Shown one piece after another: positions 7,371 to 17,269 of a stretch of 64,000 nucleotides of DNA. The first letter of the stretch is position 1. Each line of letters begins with the position of its first letter. The position numbers and the translations under genes were made by a program. This DNA is from Pseudomonas sp. GD04019 (GTDB lineage Bacteria; Pseudomonadota; Gammaproteobacteria; Pseudomonadales; Pseudomonadaceae), in assembly GCF_029837695.1 (NCBI RefSeq), contig NZ_JAOEEA010000013.1:1-64000 (forward strand). Reading direction: 5' to 3'. The notes under the pieces were generated by a model. It had not been told where the DNA came from, did no database searches, and was given only the letters and a program-made list of their open reading frames with translations.

Positions 7371-9332
7371 ATGACCGACTCCAAATTCCTGTCGCAGAAA
7401 CGCCTTCCCCTCGCCCTGCTGCTGGCCGCGAGCTGCCTCGCCGCCCCGCTGCCGCAGGCCATCGCGGCCGAGCCGGCAGCCACTACCCAGGGTGCCGAGA
7501 CCTGGACCATCAACATGAAGGACGCCGACATCCGCGACTTCATTGATCAGGTGGCGGAAATCTCCGGCGAGACCTTCGTCGTCGATCCACGGGTCAAGGG
7601 CCAGGTCACGGTGATCTCCAAGACCCCGCTGGGGCTGGAGGAGGTCTATCAGCTGTTCCTCTCGGTGATGAGCACCCACGGCTTCAGCGTGCTGGCCCAG
7701 GGCGACCAGGCGCGCATCGTGCCGGTCACCGAGGCGCGCAGCGCCGCCAATAGCAGCCACGCCGCACCCGACGACGTGCAGACCGAGCTGATCCAGGTGC
7801 AGCACACCTCGGTCAACGAGCTGATCCCGCTGATCCGCCCGCTGGTGCCGCAGAACGGCCACCTGGCCGCCGTGGCCGCCTCCAACGCACTGATCATCAG
7901 CGATCGGCGGGCCAACATCGAACGCATCCGCGAGCTGATCGACCAACTCGACTCCCAGGGCGGCGGCGACTACAACGTGATCAACCTGCAGCACGCCTGG
8001 GTGCTGGATGCTGCCGAGGCCCTGAACAACGCGGTGATGCGCAACGAGCGCAAGGACGGTTCCGGCACGCGGGTGATCGCCGATGCCCGCACCAACCGCC
8101 TGATCATCCTCGGCCCACCCGCTGCCCGTCAGCGCCTGGCCAACCTGGCCCGCTCGCTGGACATCCCCAGCACCCGCTCGGCCAATGCCCGAGTGATCCG
8201 CCTGCGCCACAGCGATGCCAAGAGCCTGGCCGAGACCCTCGGCGACATCTCCGAAGGCCTCAAGGCCCCCGAGGGCGGGGGCGAAGCGGGCGGTACCAGC
8301 AAGCCGCAGAACATCCTGATTCGCGCCGACGAGAGCCTCAACGCCCTGGTGCTGCTGGCCGAGCCGGACACCGTGGCGACCCTGGAAGAAATCGTGCGCA
8401 ACCTCGACGTACCGCGCGCCCAGGTGATGGTCGAGGCGGCCATCGTCGAGATCTCCGGCGACATCACCGATGCCCTCGGCGTGCAGTGGGCGGTGGACGC
8501 CCGCGGCGGCACCGGTGGCCTGGGCGGGGTCAATTTCGGCAACACCGGTCTGTCGGTCGGCACCGTGCTACGGGCCATCCAGGAGGACGAGATCCCCGAC
8601 AATGTGACCCTGCCGGATGGCGCCATCATCGGCATCGGCACCGATCATTTCGGCGCGCTGATCACTGCTCTCTCCGCCAACAGCAAGAGCAACCTGCTGT
8701 CCACGCCCAGTCTGCTGACCCTGGACAACCAGCAGGCGGAGATTCTGGTAGGCCAGAACGTGCCGTTCCAGACCGGCTCCTACACCACCGACGCCTCGGG
8801 GGCGAACAATCCCTTCACCACCATCGAGCGCGAAGACATCGGCGTGACCCTCAAGGTCACCCCGCACATCAACGACGGCGCCACCCTGCGCCTGGAGGTG
8901 GAGCAGGAGATCTCGTCGATCGCGCCCAGCACCGGGGTCAACTCCCAGGCGGTGGACTTGGTGACCAACAAGCGCTCGATCAAGAGCGTGATCCTCGCCG
9001 ATGACGGCCAGGTCATCGTGCTCGGCGGGCTGATCCAGGACGACGTCACCAGCACCGACTCCAAGGTGCCGCTGCTGGGCGACATCCCGCTGATCGGCCG
9101 GCTGTTCCGCTCGACCAAGGACACCCACATCAAGCGCAACCTGATGGTCTTCCTGCGCCCGACCGTGGTCCGCGACCGTGCCGGCATGGCCACATTGTCG
9201 GGCAAGAAATACAACGACATCAGCGTGCTCGGTGCCGACGAAGACGGCAATAGCCAGCTGCCGGGCGATGCCGTGCGCCTGTTCGACAAGCCGGGAGCTG
9301 CCGCCATCGACCTGCGCAAGGCAGAGGAATGA
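7371..9332 (+). CDS. xcpQ: GspD/XcpQ outer-membrane secretin
   Basis: A 653-residue secretin that forms the gated outer-membrane channel of type II secretion. An N-terminal signal peptide (hydrophobic LALLLAASCLAAPL, cleavage probably near residue 30) is followed by the N0 domain (about 43-120), the N1 to N3 ring domains to about 360 with repeated VINLQHA and VIRLRHSDAKSLAETL segments, and the C-domain. The secretin signature VPLLGDIPLIGRLF sits near residues 566-579 and is followed by NLMVFLRPTVV. The length is normal for the family. It starts five bases after gspC and ends in a strong bidirectional terminator, so the arm consists of only these two genes. I see no lipobox, so a separate pilotin or unaided assembly is expected. 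Confidence 0.96.
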   Translation: MTDSKFLSQKRLPLALLLAASCLAAPLPQAIAAEPAATTQGAETWTINMKDADIRDFIDQVAEISGETFVVDPRVKGQVTVISKTPLGLEEVYQLFLSVMSTHGFSVLAQGDQARIVPVTEARSAANSSHAAPDDVQTELIQVQHTSVNELIPLIRPLVPQNGHLAAVAASNALIISDRRANIERIRELIDQLDSQGGGDYNVINLQHAWVLDAAEALNNAVMRNERKDGSGTRVIADARTNRLIILGPPAARQRLANLARSLDIPSTRSANARVIRLRHSDAKSLAETLGDISEGLKAPEGGGEAGGTSKPQNILIRADESLNALVLLAEPDTVATLEEIVRNLDVPRAQVMVEAAIVEISGDITDALGVQWAVDARGGTGGLGGVNFGNTGLSVGTVLRAIQEDEIPDNVTLPDGAIIGIGTDHFGALITALSANSKSNLLSTPSLLTLDNQQAEILVGQNVPFQTGSYTTDASGANNPFTTIEREDIGVTLKVTPHINDGATLRLEVEQEISSIAPSTGVNSQAVDLVTNKRSIKSVILADDGQVIVLGGLIQDDVTSTDSKVPLLGDIPLIGRLFRSTKDTHIKRNLMVFLRPTVVRDRAGMATLSGKKYNDISVLGADEDGNSQLPGDAVRLFDKPGAAAIDLRKAEE

Positions 9333-9340
9333 CGGTGATA

Positions 9341-9381
9341 GCAATGAAAAACGCCGCTCACTGAGCGGCGTTTTTCATTGC
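9341..9381. terminator. Bidirectional terminator between gspD and metZ
   Basis: A 20-base perfect inverted repeat with a single-base centre (arms 9341-9360 and 9362-9381) has the GC core CGCCGCTCA flanked by A and T tracts, so it works in both directions. It lies eight bases after gspD and 23 bases after the metZ stop. Confidence 0.95.
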
Positions 9382-9404
9382 AGGTTCGTGATCGAATCAG
9401 CCGC

Positions 9405-10616
9405 TTATAGCGCGGCCAAACCACGGGCCAGGTCGGCCTTGAGATCGGCCACGTCTTCCAGCCCCACGGCGACGCGGATCAGGTTGTCGCGAATGCCGGC
9501 ATTGGCCCGCTCCTGCGGCGACAGGCGGCCGTGGGAGGTGGTCGCCGGATGGGCAATGGTGGTCTTGGTGTCACCCAGGTTGGTGGTGATCGAGATCACG
9601 CGGGTCGCGTCGATGAAACGCCACGCCGCTTCCTTGCCGCCCGCGACCTCGAAGCTGACCACCGCACCGAAGGCACTCTGCTGCCGCTTGGCCAGCTCAT
9701 GCTGCGGGTGGCTGGGCAGGCCGGAGTAGTAGACCTTGTCGATGCCCGGCTGGGTCTCCAGCCACTGGGCCAGTTGCAGGGCGCTGGCACTGTGGGCCTG
9801 CATGCGCACGCGCAGGGTTTCCAGGCCCTTGAGGAACATCCAGGCGTTGAACGGGCTGAGGGTCGGCCCGGCCGTGCGCAGGAAGCCCACCACCGCTTCC
9901 ATCTCGGCCTTGCGCCCGGCGACCACGCCGCCCAGGCCGCGGCCCTGGCCATCGATGTACTTGGTCGCCGAATGCATGATGATGTCGGCGCCAAGCGCGA
10001 GCGGCTGCTGCAGGGCCGGGGTGCAGAAGCAGTTGTCCACCACCAGCAGCGCCTTGCGGGCATGGGCGATCTCTGCCAGGGCGGCGATGTCGACCAGTTC
10101 GGCCAGCGGATTGGACGGCGACTCGACGAACAGCAGCTTGGTATTGGGCTTGAAGCCCGCTTCCCAGGCAGCCAGATCGGCCAACGGCGGATAGTCCACC
10201 TCGATGCCGAAGCGCTTCAGGTACTTCTCGAACAGGCTGATGGTCGAGCCGAACACGCTGCGCGACACCAGCACGTGGTCGCCGCCGCTGCATTGGCTCA
10301 TGACGATGGCCAGGATCGCCGCCATGCCGGACGCGGTGGCGACCGCTTGCTCGGCGCCCTCCAACGCGGCGCTGCGCTCCTCGAAGGCTCGCACGGTCGG
10401 GTTGGTATAGCGCGAGTAGACGTTGCCCGGCACTTCGCCGGCGAAACGCGCGGCGGCATCGGCGGCGCTACGGAACACGTAGCTGGAGGTGAGGAACATG
10501 GCCTCGCCATGCTCGCCCTCCGGCGTGCGGTGCTGGCCGGCACGCACCGCCAGGGTGTCGAAGCCAACGCCTTCGAGGTCGCTGTCCAGCCGCCCCGCTT
10601 CCCAATCCTGGCTCAT
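9405..10616 (-). CDS. metZ: O-succinylhomoserine sulfhydrylase MetZ
   Basis: A 403-residue Cys/Met-metabolism PLP enzyme that makes homocysteine from O-succinylhomoserine and sulfide, the direct-sulfhydrylation route of Pseudomonas methionine synthesis. Family motifs are YSRYTNPTV near 67, ATASGMAAI near 93, the PLP lysine in HSATKYIDGQG near 205, and NLGDTKT/HPATTSHG in the C-terminal part. It lies 14 bases downstream of purF in the same direction and ends at a bidirectional terminator, so it is the last gene of the purF transcript. Cystathionine gamma-synthase is the alternative, but the position after purF is that of metZ in Pseudomonas. Confidence 0.93.
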   Translation of the reverse strand: MSQDWEAGRLDSDLEGVGFDTLAVRAGQHRTPEGEHGEAMFLTSSYVFRSAADAAARFAGEVPGNVYSRYTNPTVRAFEERSAALEGAEQAVATASGMAAILAIVMSQCSGGDHVLVSRSVFGSTISLFEKYLKRFGIEVDYPPLADLAAWEAGFKPNTKLLFVESPSNPLAELVDIAALAEIAHARKALLVVDNCFCTPALQQPLALGADIIMHSATKYIDGQGRGLGGVVAGRKAEMEAVVGFLRTAGPTLSPFNAWMFLKGLETLRVRMQAHSASALQLAQWLETQPGIDKVYYSGLPSHPQHELAKRQQSAFGAVVSFEVAGGKEAAWRFIDATRVISITTNLGDTKTTIAHPATTSHGRLSPQERANAGIRDNLIRVAVGLEDVADLKADLARGLAAL

Positions 10617-10630
10617 GGCTGCTCCCGCTC

Positions 10631-12136
10631 TCAGTCGTTGTGCAGATCGATGATGGCGCTGACCATCGGGCTGCCCGCCTTGGCCGCATCGTTACGCGCC
10701 TGCTCGATCTTGTGCAGATAGTGCTCGTTGACGTCGCCGGTCACGTACTGGCCATCGAACACCGCGCAGTCGAAGTGCTCGATCTTGATCTTGCCGCCAC
10801 CGACCGCCTCTTTCAGGTCGTCCAGATCCTGGTACACCAGCCAGTCGGCGCCGATCAGCTCGGCCACTTCCTCGGTGCTGCGACCATGGGCGATCAGCTC
10901 GTGGGCGCTCGGCATGTCGATGCCATACACGTTCGGGTAGCGTACGGCCGGAGCCGCCGAGCAGAAGTAGACGTTCTTGGCGCCGGCCTCGCGGGCCATC
11001 TGGATGATCTGCTTGCAGGTGGTGCCGCGCACGATGGAGTCATCCACCAGCATCACGTTCTTGCCGCGGAATTCCAGCTCGATGGCATTGAGCTTCTGCC
11101 GTACGGATTTCTTGCGCGCGGCCTGGCCGGGCATGATGAAGGTGCGACCGATGTAGCGGTTCTTGACGAAGCCCTCGCGGAACTTCACGCCCAGATGGTT
11201 GGCCAGCTCCAGGGCAGAAGTACGGCTGGTGTCCGGGATCGGGATGACCACGTCGATGTCGTGATCCGGACGCTCGCGCTGGATCTTCTCGGCCAGCTTC
11301 TCGCCCATGCGCAGGCGGGCCTTGTACACCGACACGCCGTCCATCAGCGAGTCCGGGCGGGCCAGGTAGACGTGCTCGAAGATGCACGGCGAGTACTGCG
11401 GATTCGATGCGCACTGGCGGGTATGCAGCTTGCCGTCTTCGGTGATGTACACCGCCTCGCCCGGGGCCAGGTCGCGGATCAGGCTGAAGCCGAGCACGTC
11501 GAGGGCGACGCTCTCGGAGGCGATCATGTACTCCACGCCCTCGTCGCTGTGACGCTGGCCGAAGACGATCGGGCGAATCGCGTGTGGGTCGCGGAAACCG
11601 ACCACGCCGTAGCCGGTGATCATCGCCACCACCGCGTAGCCACCGCGACAGCGGGCGTGCACACCGGCAACGGCGGCGAACACGTCTTCCTCGGTGGGCT
11701 GCAGCTTGCCGCGCACCGCCAGTTCATGGGCGAACACGTTGAGCAGCACTTCCGAATCGGAATTGGTGTTCACGTGGCGCAGGTCGGACTCGTAGATCTC
11801 GCGCGACAGCTGCTCGACATTGGTCAGGTTGCCGTTGTGCGCCAGGGTGATGCCGTATGGCGAGTTGACGTAGAACGGCTGCGCCTCGGCTGAGCTGGAG
11901 CTGCCAGCGGTGGGATAGCGCACGTGACCGATGCCGACGTGACCCACCAGGCGCTGCATGTGGCGTTGCTGGAAGACATCGCGCACCAGGCCGTTGTCCT
12001 TGCGCAGGAACAGACGCCCACCGTGGCTGGTGACGATGCCGGCAGCGTCCTGGCCGCGATGCTGGAGCACGGTAAGGGCGTCGTACAGGGACTGATTGAC
12101 GTTGGACTTACCGACGATACCGACGATGCCGCACAT
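10631..12136 (-). CDS. purF: Amidophosphoribosyltransferase PurF
   Basis: A 501-residue enzyme of the first committed step of purine synthesis: it transfers glutamine amide nitrogen to PRPP to give phosphoribosylamine. I set the start at the ATG at 12136, giving MCGIVGIVG, because Cys2 must become the N-terminal nucleophile of the glutamine amidotransferase; an upstream ATG at 12145 would bury it. The PRPP-binding motif [14 protein letters not shown] is near residue 365. The gene follows cvpA by 43 bases and precedes metZ, the conserved gammaproteobacterial order. Regulation by PurR-like repressors is not visible. Confidence 0.97.
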   Translation of the reverse strand: MCGIVGIVGKSNVNQSLYDALTVLQHRGQDAAGIVTSHGGRLFLRKDNGLVRDVFQQRHMQRLVGHVGIGHVRYPTAGSSSSAEAQPFYVNSPYGITLAHNGNLTNVEQLSREIYESDLRHVNTNSDSEVLLNVFAHELAVRGKLQPTEEDVFAAVAGVHARCRGGYAVVAMITGYGVVGFRDPHAIRPIVFGQRHSDEGVEYMIASESVALDVLGFSLIRDLAPGEAVYITEDGKLHTRQCASNPQYSPCIFEHVYLARPDSLMDGVSVYKARLRMGEKLAEKIQRERPDHDIDVVIPIPDTSRTSALELANHLGVKFREGFVKNRYIGRTFIMPGQAARKKSVRQKLNAIELEFRGKNVMLVDDSIVRGTTCKQIIQMAREAGAKNVYFCSAAPAVRYPNVYGIDMPSAHELIAHGRSTEEVAELIGADWLVYQDLDDLKEAVGGGKIKIEHFDCAVFDGQYVTGDVNEHYLHKIEQARNDAAKAGSPMVSAIIDLHND

Positions 12137-12178
12137 GTGACGCAACCTCTGTGTAGTGAATCAGGTAGTTCCAGGCTC

Positions 12179-12733
12179 TTACGGCAGTTTAGGCTGCAAG
12201 AGACCCTCGTAGGACGGAAGCTCGGGCGTCTGCGTGATGCCGCTGGCGAGCCACTGGCTGGTCAGGCTCAGAATCAGATTCTTCGACCAATCCGCCACCA
12301 TCAGAAAATGCGGCATCAGGGTCGACTGCTGCCACCATTCATCCTGTTGTACCGGGGCCAGGCTGACCAGGCCCACCAGTACCACCACCAGCAAGGCCCC
12401 GCGCGCCGCGCCGAAGACCATGCCGAGAAAACGGTCGGTGCCTGACAGGCCGGTTACCCGGATCAGCTCACCGATAAGGAAATTGATCAGTGCCCCGACC
12501 AGCAGGGTCACGATAAACAGAATGGCGGAGGCCGCGATGACGCGCATCGACGGCGTCTCGATGAAATCCGTCAGGTGCTGCGACAGGGCGCCGCCGAACA
12601 TCCAGGCGACCACACCGGCGATGATCCAGGTCAGCAGCGACAAGGCCTCCTTGAAGAAGCCGCGGCGCAGGCTGATCAAGCTGGAAATGGCGATGACGGC
12701 GATGATCGCCCAATCGACCCAAGTGAATGCCAC
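12179..12733 (-). CDS. cvpA: CvpA family membrane protein
   Basis: A 184-residue inner-membrane protein of the CvpA/colicin V production family. Four hydrophobic segments are visible at roughly 7-24, 30-50, 64-88 and 101-122, with the characteristic SLRRGFFKEALSLLTWI early in the sequence. CvpA proteins are linked to envelope stress tolerance; the molecular role is not settled. It sits directly upstream of purF, as in E. coli and P. aeruginosa, and 92 bases downstream of the SPOR-domain gene. Confidence 0.93.
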   Translation of the reverse strand: MAFTWVDWAIIAVIAISSLISLRRGFFKEALSLLTWIIAGVVAWMFGGALSQHLTDFIETPSMRVIAASAILFIVTLLVGALINFLIGELIRVTGLSGTDRFLGMVFGAARGALLVVVLVGLVSLAPVQQDEWWQQSTLMPHFLMVADWSKNLILSLTSQWLASGITQTPELPSYEGLLQPKLP

Positions 12734-12825
12734 GTTGCTGCCTACAGACGGGAAAGGCGGCGAATTCTAGCAGAGCGTGCCCGGCCGGGTAAGCCGGGGC
12801 TGCTATATGGCTCCGATAGAGGAAA

Positions 12826-13446
12826 TCAGCCGTTTTCCGGCTGGAAACGCACCACGAAGCCCTTGAGATTCTGCTGGCGATTGAGCAGATCGCGCAGGCG
12901 ATCGGCCTCGGCGCGCTCGATCACCGGGCCGACGAAGACCCGGTTCATGCCGTCAAAGCTGCGGATATAGGCGTTGTAACCACCGCTGCGCAGTGTCTGC
13001 TGCAGCTTCTCGGCACCGGCGCGACTGGACAGGCTGGCCAGTTGTACCGACCAGCTGACCGGCAGGTTATTGGCATCCAGGCCACTGGCCGGCTTCGTTG
13101 CAGCCTGGGTCGGTGCGGGAGTCTCCGCAGGCGGCGGGGTCTGGACCTGAGCTTGCACCTGCGGCTCGGCAACAGGCTGGGTCGGCGCGGCAATCGGCTC
13201 ACTGGATGTCTGCGGCACCGGCTCCACCGGCGGCACCTCGTCCTCGGCCACCGGCTCGGGCACCACCACCGGCTCCAGGGCAACATCCGGCATGCTCGGC
13301 CTGTCCGGCATAGCCGGTGCATCCACCGTCACCTGGCGCAGCTCGTCCTCACGGGAAAACAGCATCGGCAGGAAGATCACCGCCAGCGCCACCAGCACCA
13401 GCGCGCCGACGATCCGCTGCTTGAGCCCCTTATCCAGCACTGCCAT
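12826..13446 (-). CDS. dedD: SPOR-domain protein, DedD-like
   Basis: A 206-residue protein with a short cytoplasmic N-terminus, one transmembrane helix (about 13-29, GALVLVALAVIFLPML), a long Pro/Val/Glu-rich linker (about 45-130) and a C-terminal SPOR domain (about 130-204, starting SWSVQLASLSSRAGAEKL and ending GFVVRFQPE). SPOR domains bind denuded septal peptidoglycan, so it should localise to the division site. I chose ATG at 13446; a longer open frame upstream is a shadow of folC. Its start overlaps the end of folC by 17 bases, which implies coupled translation. Confidence 0.9.
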   Translation of the reverse strand: MAVLDKGLKQRIVGALVLVALAVIFLPMLFSREDELRQVTVDAPAMPDRPSMPDVALEPVVVPEPVAEDEVPPVEPVPQTSSEPIAAPTQPVAEPQVQAQVQTPPPAETPAPTQAATKPASGLDANNLPVSWSVQLASLSSRAGAEKLQQTLRSGGYNAYIRSFDGMNRVFVGPVIERAEADRLRDLLNRQQNLKGFVVRFQPENG

Positions 13447-14728
13447 TGCCTGCCTCCGCCTGTTGGCCGAGCCACTCCAGGGCTTCGGCCACGCAATAGA
13501 AAGATCCGAACACGAGAATTTCGTCGTCCTCGCTCGCCTGGCCACACTGTACCAGCAATGCCTCGGCCACGCTGGCGCAGGCACGCACATCCGCGCCCAG
13601 GTTGTGCAGCGCCGCCTCCAACTCGCCAGCCGGACGACTGCGCGGGCTATCCAGCGGCGCCACTGCCCAGCCCTGCACTTCGAGCTGCAGCGGCGCCAGC
13701 ACGCCCTCCAGATCCTTGTCAGCGAGCAGGCCGAATACGGCGAGACGCCTACCCTTGAGCGGCCGCGCGGCCAGGCGCGTGGCCAGGTACTCGGCGGCAT
13801 GCGGGTTGTGACCGACGTCCAGCAGCAGCGTCAGCGCCCTGCCCTGCCAGGTCACGCGGCGCACATCCAGGCGACCGGTCACGCGCGTACGCTGCAGCGC
13901 AGCGGCCAGGCTTTCCGGCTGCCAGGCCATGCCCAGCACGGCATAGGCCTGCAGAGCCAGGGCGGCGTTTTCCATGGGCAGATCGAGCAACGGCAGATCG
14001 TGCAGCTCCAGCACGCGGCCATCGGCGGTCAGGCCACGCCAGTGCCAACCGCCTTCGCTCACCGCCAGGTCGTAGTCGCGTCCGCGCAGGAACAGCGGGC
14101 AATCCAGCTCGGCCACACGCTGCAGCAATGGCAACGGCGGGTCCAGGTCGCCACAGAACGCGGGCTTGCCCTGGCGCAGGATGCCCGCCTTCTCGAAGGC
14201 CACCGACTCGCGGGTATCGCCGAGCCAGTCGGCATGGTCCAGACCGATGCTGGTGACCAGCGCCAGATCGGCGTCGACCAGGTTGACCGCATCCAGCCGA
14301 CCGCCTAGGCCGACTTCCAGGACCACGGCGTCCAGCGCTGCGCGTTCGAACAGCCAGAAAGCCGCCAGGGTGCCCATCTCGAAATAGGTCAGGGAAATCT
14401 CGCCGCGCCCAGCTTCGACTGCCGCAAAAGCCTCGCAGAGCTCAGTGTCGCTGGCATCGCGCCCTTCGAGCTGGACGCGTTCGTTGTAGCGCAGCAGATG
14501 CGGCGAACTGTAGACGCCGACCTTGAGCCCCTGCTCACGCAGCAGGGAGGCCAGAAAGGCGCAGGTGGAGCCCTTGCCATTGGTACCGGTGACGGTGATC
14601 GCCAACGGCGCGGGCTTGCCCAGGCCAAGCCGGCGAGCTACCTCGCGACTGCGCTCCAGGCCCATATCGATGGCACTGGGATGCAGCTGCTCCAGATAGC
14701 TCAGCCAGTCGGCGAGGGATCGGCTCAT
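13430..14728 (-). CDS. folC: Bifunctional folylpolyglutamate/dihydrofolate synthase FolC
   Basis: A 432-residue Mur-ligase-family enzyme that makes dihydrofolate from dihydropteroate and glutamate and then adds further glutamates. The ATP-binding TGTNGKGST lies near residues 46-54, with [11 protein letters not shown] before it. Other Mur-family landmarks are [12 protein letters not shown] near 141, [14 protein letters not shown], and the C-terminal LDVGHNPHA. It overlaps accD by four bases and dedD by 17 bases, so accD-folC-dedD form one translationally linked operon. Confidence 0.96.
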   Translation of the reverse strand: MSRSLADWLSYLEQLHPSAIDMGLERSREVARRLGLGKPAPLAITVTGTNGKGSTCAFLASLLREQGLKVGVYSSPHLLRYNERVQLEGRDASDTELCEAFAAVEAGRGEISLTYFEMGTLAAFWLFERAALDAVVLEVGLGGRLDAVNLVDADLALVTSIGLDHADWLGDTRESVAFEKAGILRQGKPAFCGDLDPPLPLLQRVAELDCPLFLRGRDYDLAVSEGGWHWRGLTADGRVLELHDLPLLDLPMENAALALQAYAVLGMAWQPESLAAALQRTRVTGRLDVRRVTWQGRALTLLLDVGHNPHAAEYLATRLAARPLKGRRLAVFGLLADKDLEGVLAPLQLEVQGWAVAPLDSPRSRPAGELEAALHNLGADVRACASVAEALLVQCGQASEDDEILVFGSFYCVAEALEWLGQQAEAGNGSAG

Positions 14729-15600
14729 GCGGTGGCCGCGGGAGTCGGCAGATGCTGCAGCTGCGCCAGCAGGCGGGCCAGGCGCGGGCGCAGATCGTTG
14801 CGGTGGATGATCATGTCGATAGCGCCGTGTTCGAGCAGGAACTCGCTGCGCTGGAAGCCTTCCGGCAGCTTCTCGCGCACGGTTTGCTCGATCACCCGCG
14901 GACCGGCGAAGCCGATCAGCGCACGCGGCTCGGCGACGATCACGTCACCGAGCATGGCCAGGCTGGCGGAAACGCCGCCGTAGACCGGATCGGTCAACAC
15001 GGAAATGAAGGGAATGCCCTCTTCGCGCAGACGCGCCAAAACGGCGCTGGTCTTGGCCATCTGCATCAGGGAGATCAGCGCCTCCTGCATGCGCGCGCCA
15101 CCGGAGGCGGCGAAGCACACCAGCGGGCAGCGCTGCTCCAGCGCGGCGTTGGCGGCACGTACGAAGCGCTCGCCGACGACGGCGCCCATGGAGCCGCCCA
15201 TGAAGCTGAACTCGAAGGCACAAGCCACCACGGGCATGCCCTGCAGTTTTCCGCTCATGGACACCAGCGCGTCTTTCTCGCCGGTCTCTTTCTGCGCGCT
15301 GGCGATGCGGTCCTTGTATTTCTTGCTGTCACGGAATTTCAGGCGATCCACCGGCTCCAGCTCGGCACCCAGCTCCTCGCGCCCCTCGGCGTCGAGGAAC
15401 AGGTCCAGGCGGGCGCGTGCATCGATGCGCATGTGGTGGTTGCACTTGGGGCAGACGTCGAGGGTTTTTTCCAGTTCGGGGCGATAAAGCACGGCATCGC
15501 AGGATGGGCACTTGTGCCAGAGCCCTTCGGGCACCGAGCTCTTCTTGACCTCGGAACGCATGATCGAGGGGATCAGCTTTTCTCTCAACCAGTTGCTCAT
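14725..15600 (-). CDS. accD: Acetyl-CoA carboxylase carboxyltransferase beta subunit AccD
   Basis: A 291-residue subunit that, with AccA, transfers CO2 from carboxybiotin to acetyl-CoA to make malonyl-CoA for fatty-acid synthesis. The N-terminal zinc finger is visible as CPSC (33-36) and CPKC (52-55). The crotonase-like core contains [20 protein letters not shown] and ASGGARMQE. The length is normal. It is the first gene of the accD-folC-dedD group, 131 bases after trpF ends upstream of it. Confidence 0.97.
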   Translation of the reverse strand: MSNWLREKLIPSIMRSEVKKSSVPEGLWHKCPSCDAVLYRPELEKTLDVCPKCNHHMRIDARARLDLFLDAEGREELGAELEPVDRLKFRDSKKYKDRIASAQKETGEKDALVSMSGKLQGMPVVACAFEFSFMGGSMGAVVGERFVRAANAALEQRCPLVCFAASGGARMQEALISLMQMAKTSAVLARLREEGIPFISVLTDPVYGGVSASLAMLGDVIVAEPRALIGFAGPRVIEQTVREKLPEGFQRSEFLLEHGAIDMIIHRNDLRPRLARLLAQLQHLPTPAATA

Positions 15601-15703
15601 GCTTACTCTCCGTAGCTGTTCGGGGTCTTGGGCGACCCAGGCAAACTCTGATTCAGGCCGAAGGCGACGGCTGCCGCCTCCCGGCCGGGGCGCAATGGGT
15701 TAT

Positions 15704-15726
15704 GGACGGCAGGCGCCTGCCCGTCG
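15704..15726 (-). terminator. Possible trpF terminator hairpin
   Basis: A hairpin with the palindromic core GGCAGGCGCCTGCC lies just after the trpF stop codon at 15732 on the minus strand. No T tract follows, so it may be a weak terminator or only an mRNA end-stabilising structure. Confidence 0.35.
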
Positions 15727-15731
15727 TCACA

Positions 15732-16352
15732 TCAACCGCCACGCGCCGCGCGAATGAAAGCCTCGACCTTTTCTGCATCCTTGATGCCCTTGCTCGCCTC
15801 GACCCCGCCGCTGACATCCACTGCATAGGGATGCACCCGAGCCACCGCCGATGCGACGTTATCCGCATGCAGGCCGCCGGCCAGAATCAGCGGCTTGCTC
15901 AACCCCTCAGGCACCAGTGACCAGTCGAAAGCCTCGCCAGTTCCGCCGGGCACGCCCTCGACATAAGTATCGAGCAGAATGCCTTTGGCTCCAGGGTAAC
16001 GGTTCACCTGAGCAGCGATGTCGTCGCCGGCCTTGACCCGCAGCGCCTTGATATAGGGGCGATGGATGCTTTCGCACTGCTCTGGAGACTCGTCACCGTG
16101 GAACTGCAGCAGGTCCAGCGGCACGCTGGCGAGGATCCGCTGCAGTTCATCGCGATTCATATCGACGAACAGGCCGACCGTAGTCACAAACGGCGGCAGC
16201 GCAGCGATGATCACCTGCGCCTGTTCGATGCCGACGGCGCGTGGGCTCTTGGAATAGAACACCAGACCGATGGCATCCGCTCCAGCCGCGGCTGCGGCCA
16301 GCGCATCCTCGACCCGGGTGATTCCGCAGATTTTGACGCGAACGGCTGTCAA
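15732..16352 (-). CDS. trpF: Phosphoribosylanthranilate isomerase TrpF
   Basis: A 206-residue single-domain TIM barrel that converts phosphoribosylanthranilate to the carboxyphenylamino-deoxyribulose phosphate in tryptophan synthesis. The catalytic cysteine is in KICGIT near residue 9 and the catalytic aspartate in LLDT near 129. The phosphate-binding LILAGGL and VDVSGGVE segments are in the C-terminal half. As in other pseudomonads it is separate from trpC and from trpBA and sits between truA and accD. Confidence 0.97.
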   Translation of the reverse strand: MTAVRVKICGITRVEDALAAAAAGADAIGLVFYSKSPRAVGIEQAQVIIAALPPFVTTVGLFVDMNRDELQRILASVPLDLLQFHGDESPEQCESIHRPYIKALRVKAGDDIAAQVNRYPGAKGILLDTYVEGVPGGTGEAFDWSLVPEGLSKPLILAGGLHADNVASAVARVHPYAVDVSGGVEASKGIKDAEKVEAFIRAARGG

Positions 16353-16408
16353 CGTGCCGGCACCTTCTGAGAACGAAAAATCGATGGTAGCAAAGCTGCG
16401 AGGCAGTT

Positions 16409-17266
16409 TCAGCCGAAGCTTTGCGGCAACGAGGAGAGGAAATGCGGCCCCAGGTAACGCTGCGGCAACTCGAACTCCTCGGGATACTCCACCTGCACCA
16501 GATAGAGCCCATAGGGATGCGCCGTCACGCCACCGGCGCGGCGATCACGCGAGGCCAGGGCATCAAGCACCCAGGAGGGCTCCCGCTCTCCGGCGCCAAT
16601 GGTCATCAGGACCCCGGCGAAATTCCGCACCATGTGGTGCAGGAAGGCATTGGCACGCACATCGATGACGATGAAGCGGCCGTGCTCGATTACCTCGAGG
16701 TGGTGCACCGTCTTCACCGGTGACTTGGCCTGGCACTGCACCGCGCGGAACGAGGTGAAATCGTGCGTGCCGACCAGGTGGCGGGCCGCTTCACGCATGC
16801 GCGCCACGTCCAGCGGGCGGTAGTTCCAGGTGACTTCCTCGGCCATATGCGCAGGCCGGATATGGTCGTTGTAGATCACATAGCGGTAGCGCCGGGCACA
16901 GGCCTTGAAGCGGGAGTGGAAATGCGCCGGCATGACCTTGGCCCAGGTCACGCTGATATCGGCAGGCAGGTTGGCGTTGGCGCCCATCACCCAGGCCTTG
17001 AGCGGACGCTCGGCATGGGTGTCGAAGTGCACCACCTGGCCACTGGCATGCACACCGGCATCGGTCCGCCCGGCGCACATCAGGCCGATCGGCTCGGCGG
17101 CCACCTGCGACAGCGCCTTTTCTAGCGACGCCTGCACCGTGGGCACGCCACTGTCCTGGCGCTGCCAGCCGCGGTAACGGGTACCCTTGTACTCGACGCC
17201 AAGAGCGATTCTGAAAACGCCAGGGGCGGCCATTTCGGCCGCCCCTGTTGGTGTTGCATCAACCAT
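16409..17266 (-). CDS. truA: tRNA pseudouridine(38-40) synthase TruA
   Basis: A 285-residue enzyme that makes pseudouridine at positions 38-40 of the tRNA anticodon arm. The catalytic aspartate is in [14 protein letters not shown] near residue 68, and [12 protein letters not shown] is near 215. Two ATG codons could start it: 17266 (285 residues, used here) and the internal one at 17233, whose product begins [23 protein letters not shown]. The internal ATG lies in the loop of the fimV terminator hairpin, four bases past fimV only for the first start. Because the catalytic domain begins at FRIALGVEY, either start is compatible with function. Confidence 0.93.
   Translation of the reverse strand: MVDATPTGAAEMAAPGVFRIALGVEYKGTRYRGWQRQDSGVPTVQASLEKALSQVAAEPIGLMCAGRTDAGVHASGQVVHFDTHAERPLKAWVMGANANLPADISVTWAKVMPAHFHSRFKACARRYRYVIYNDHIRPAHMAEEVTWNYRPLDVARMREAARHLVGTHDFTSFRAVQCQAKSPVKTVHHLEVIEHGRFIVIDVRANAFLHHMVRNFAGVLMTIGAGEREPSWVLDALASRDRRAGGVTAHPYGLYLVQVEYPEEFELPQRYLGPHFLSSLPQSFG
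17221..17247 (-). terminator. fimV terminator hairpin inside the truA start region
   Basis: Arms CAGGGGCGGCC and GGCCGCCCCTG, 11 bases each with a five-base loop, lie 23 bases after the fimV stop, and on the minus strand are followed by GCGTTTTC. The loop holds an ATG of truA, so this hairpin is inside the truA coding region if the upstream start is used. Confidence 0.6.
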
Positions 17267-17269
17267 GGA

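Noticed and set aside
15601-15731. A leader peptide or attenuator between trpF and accD
   Set aside because: No Trp-rich short frame and no alternative hairpins of the attenuator kind; only a weak hairpin near the trpF stop is seen.
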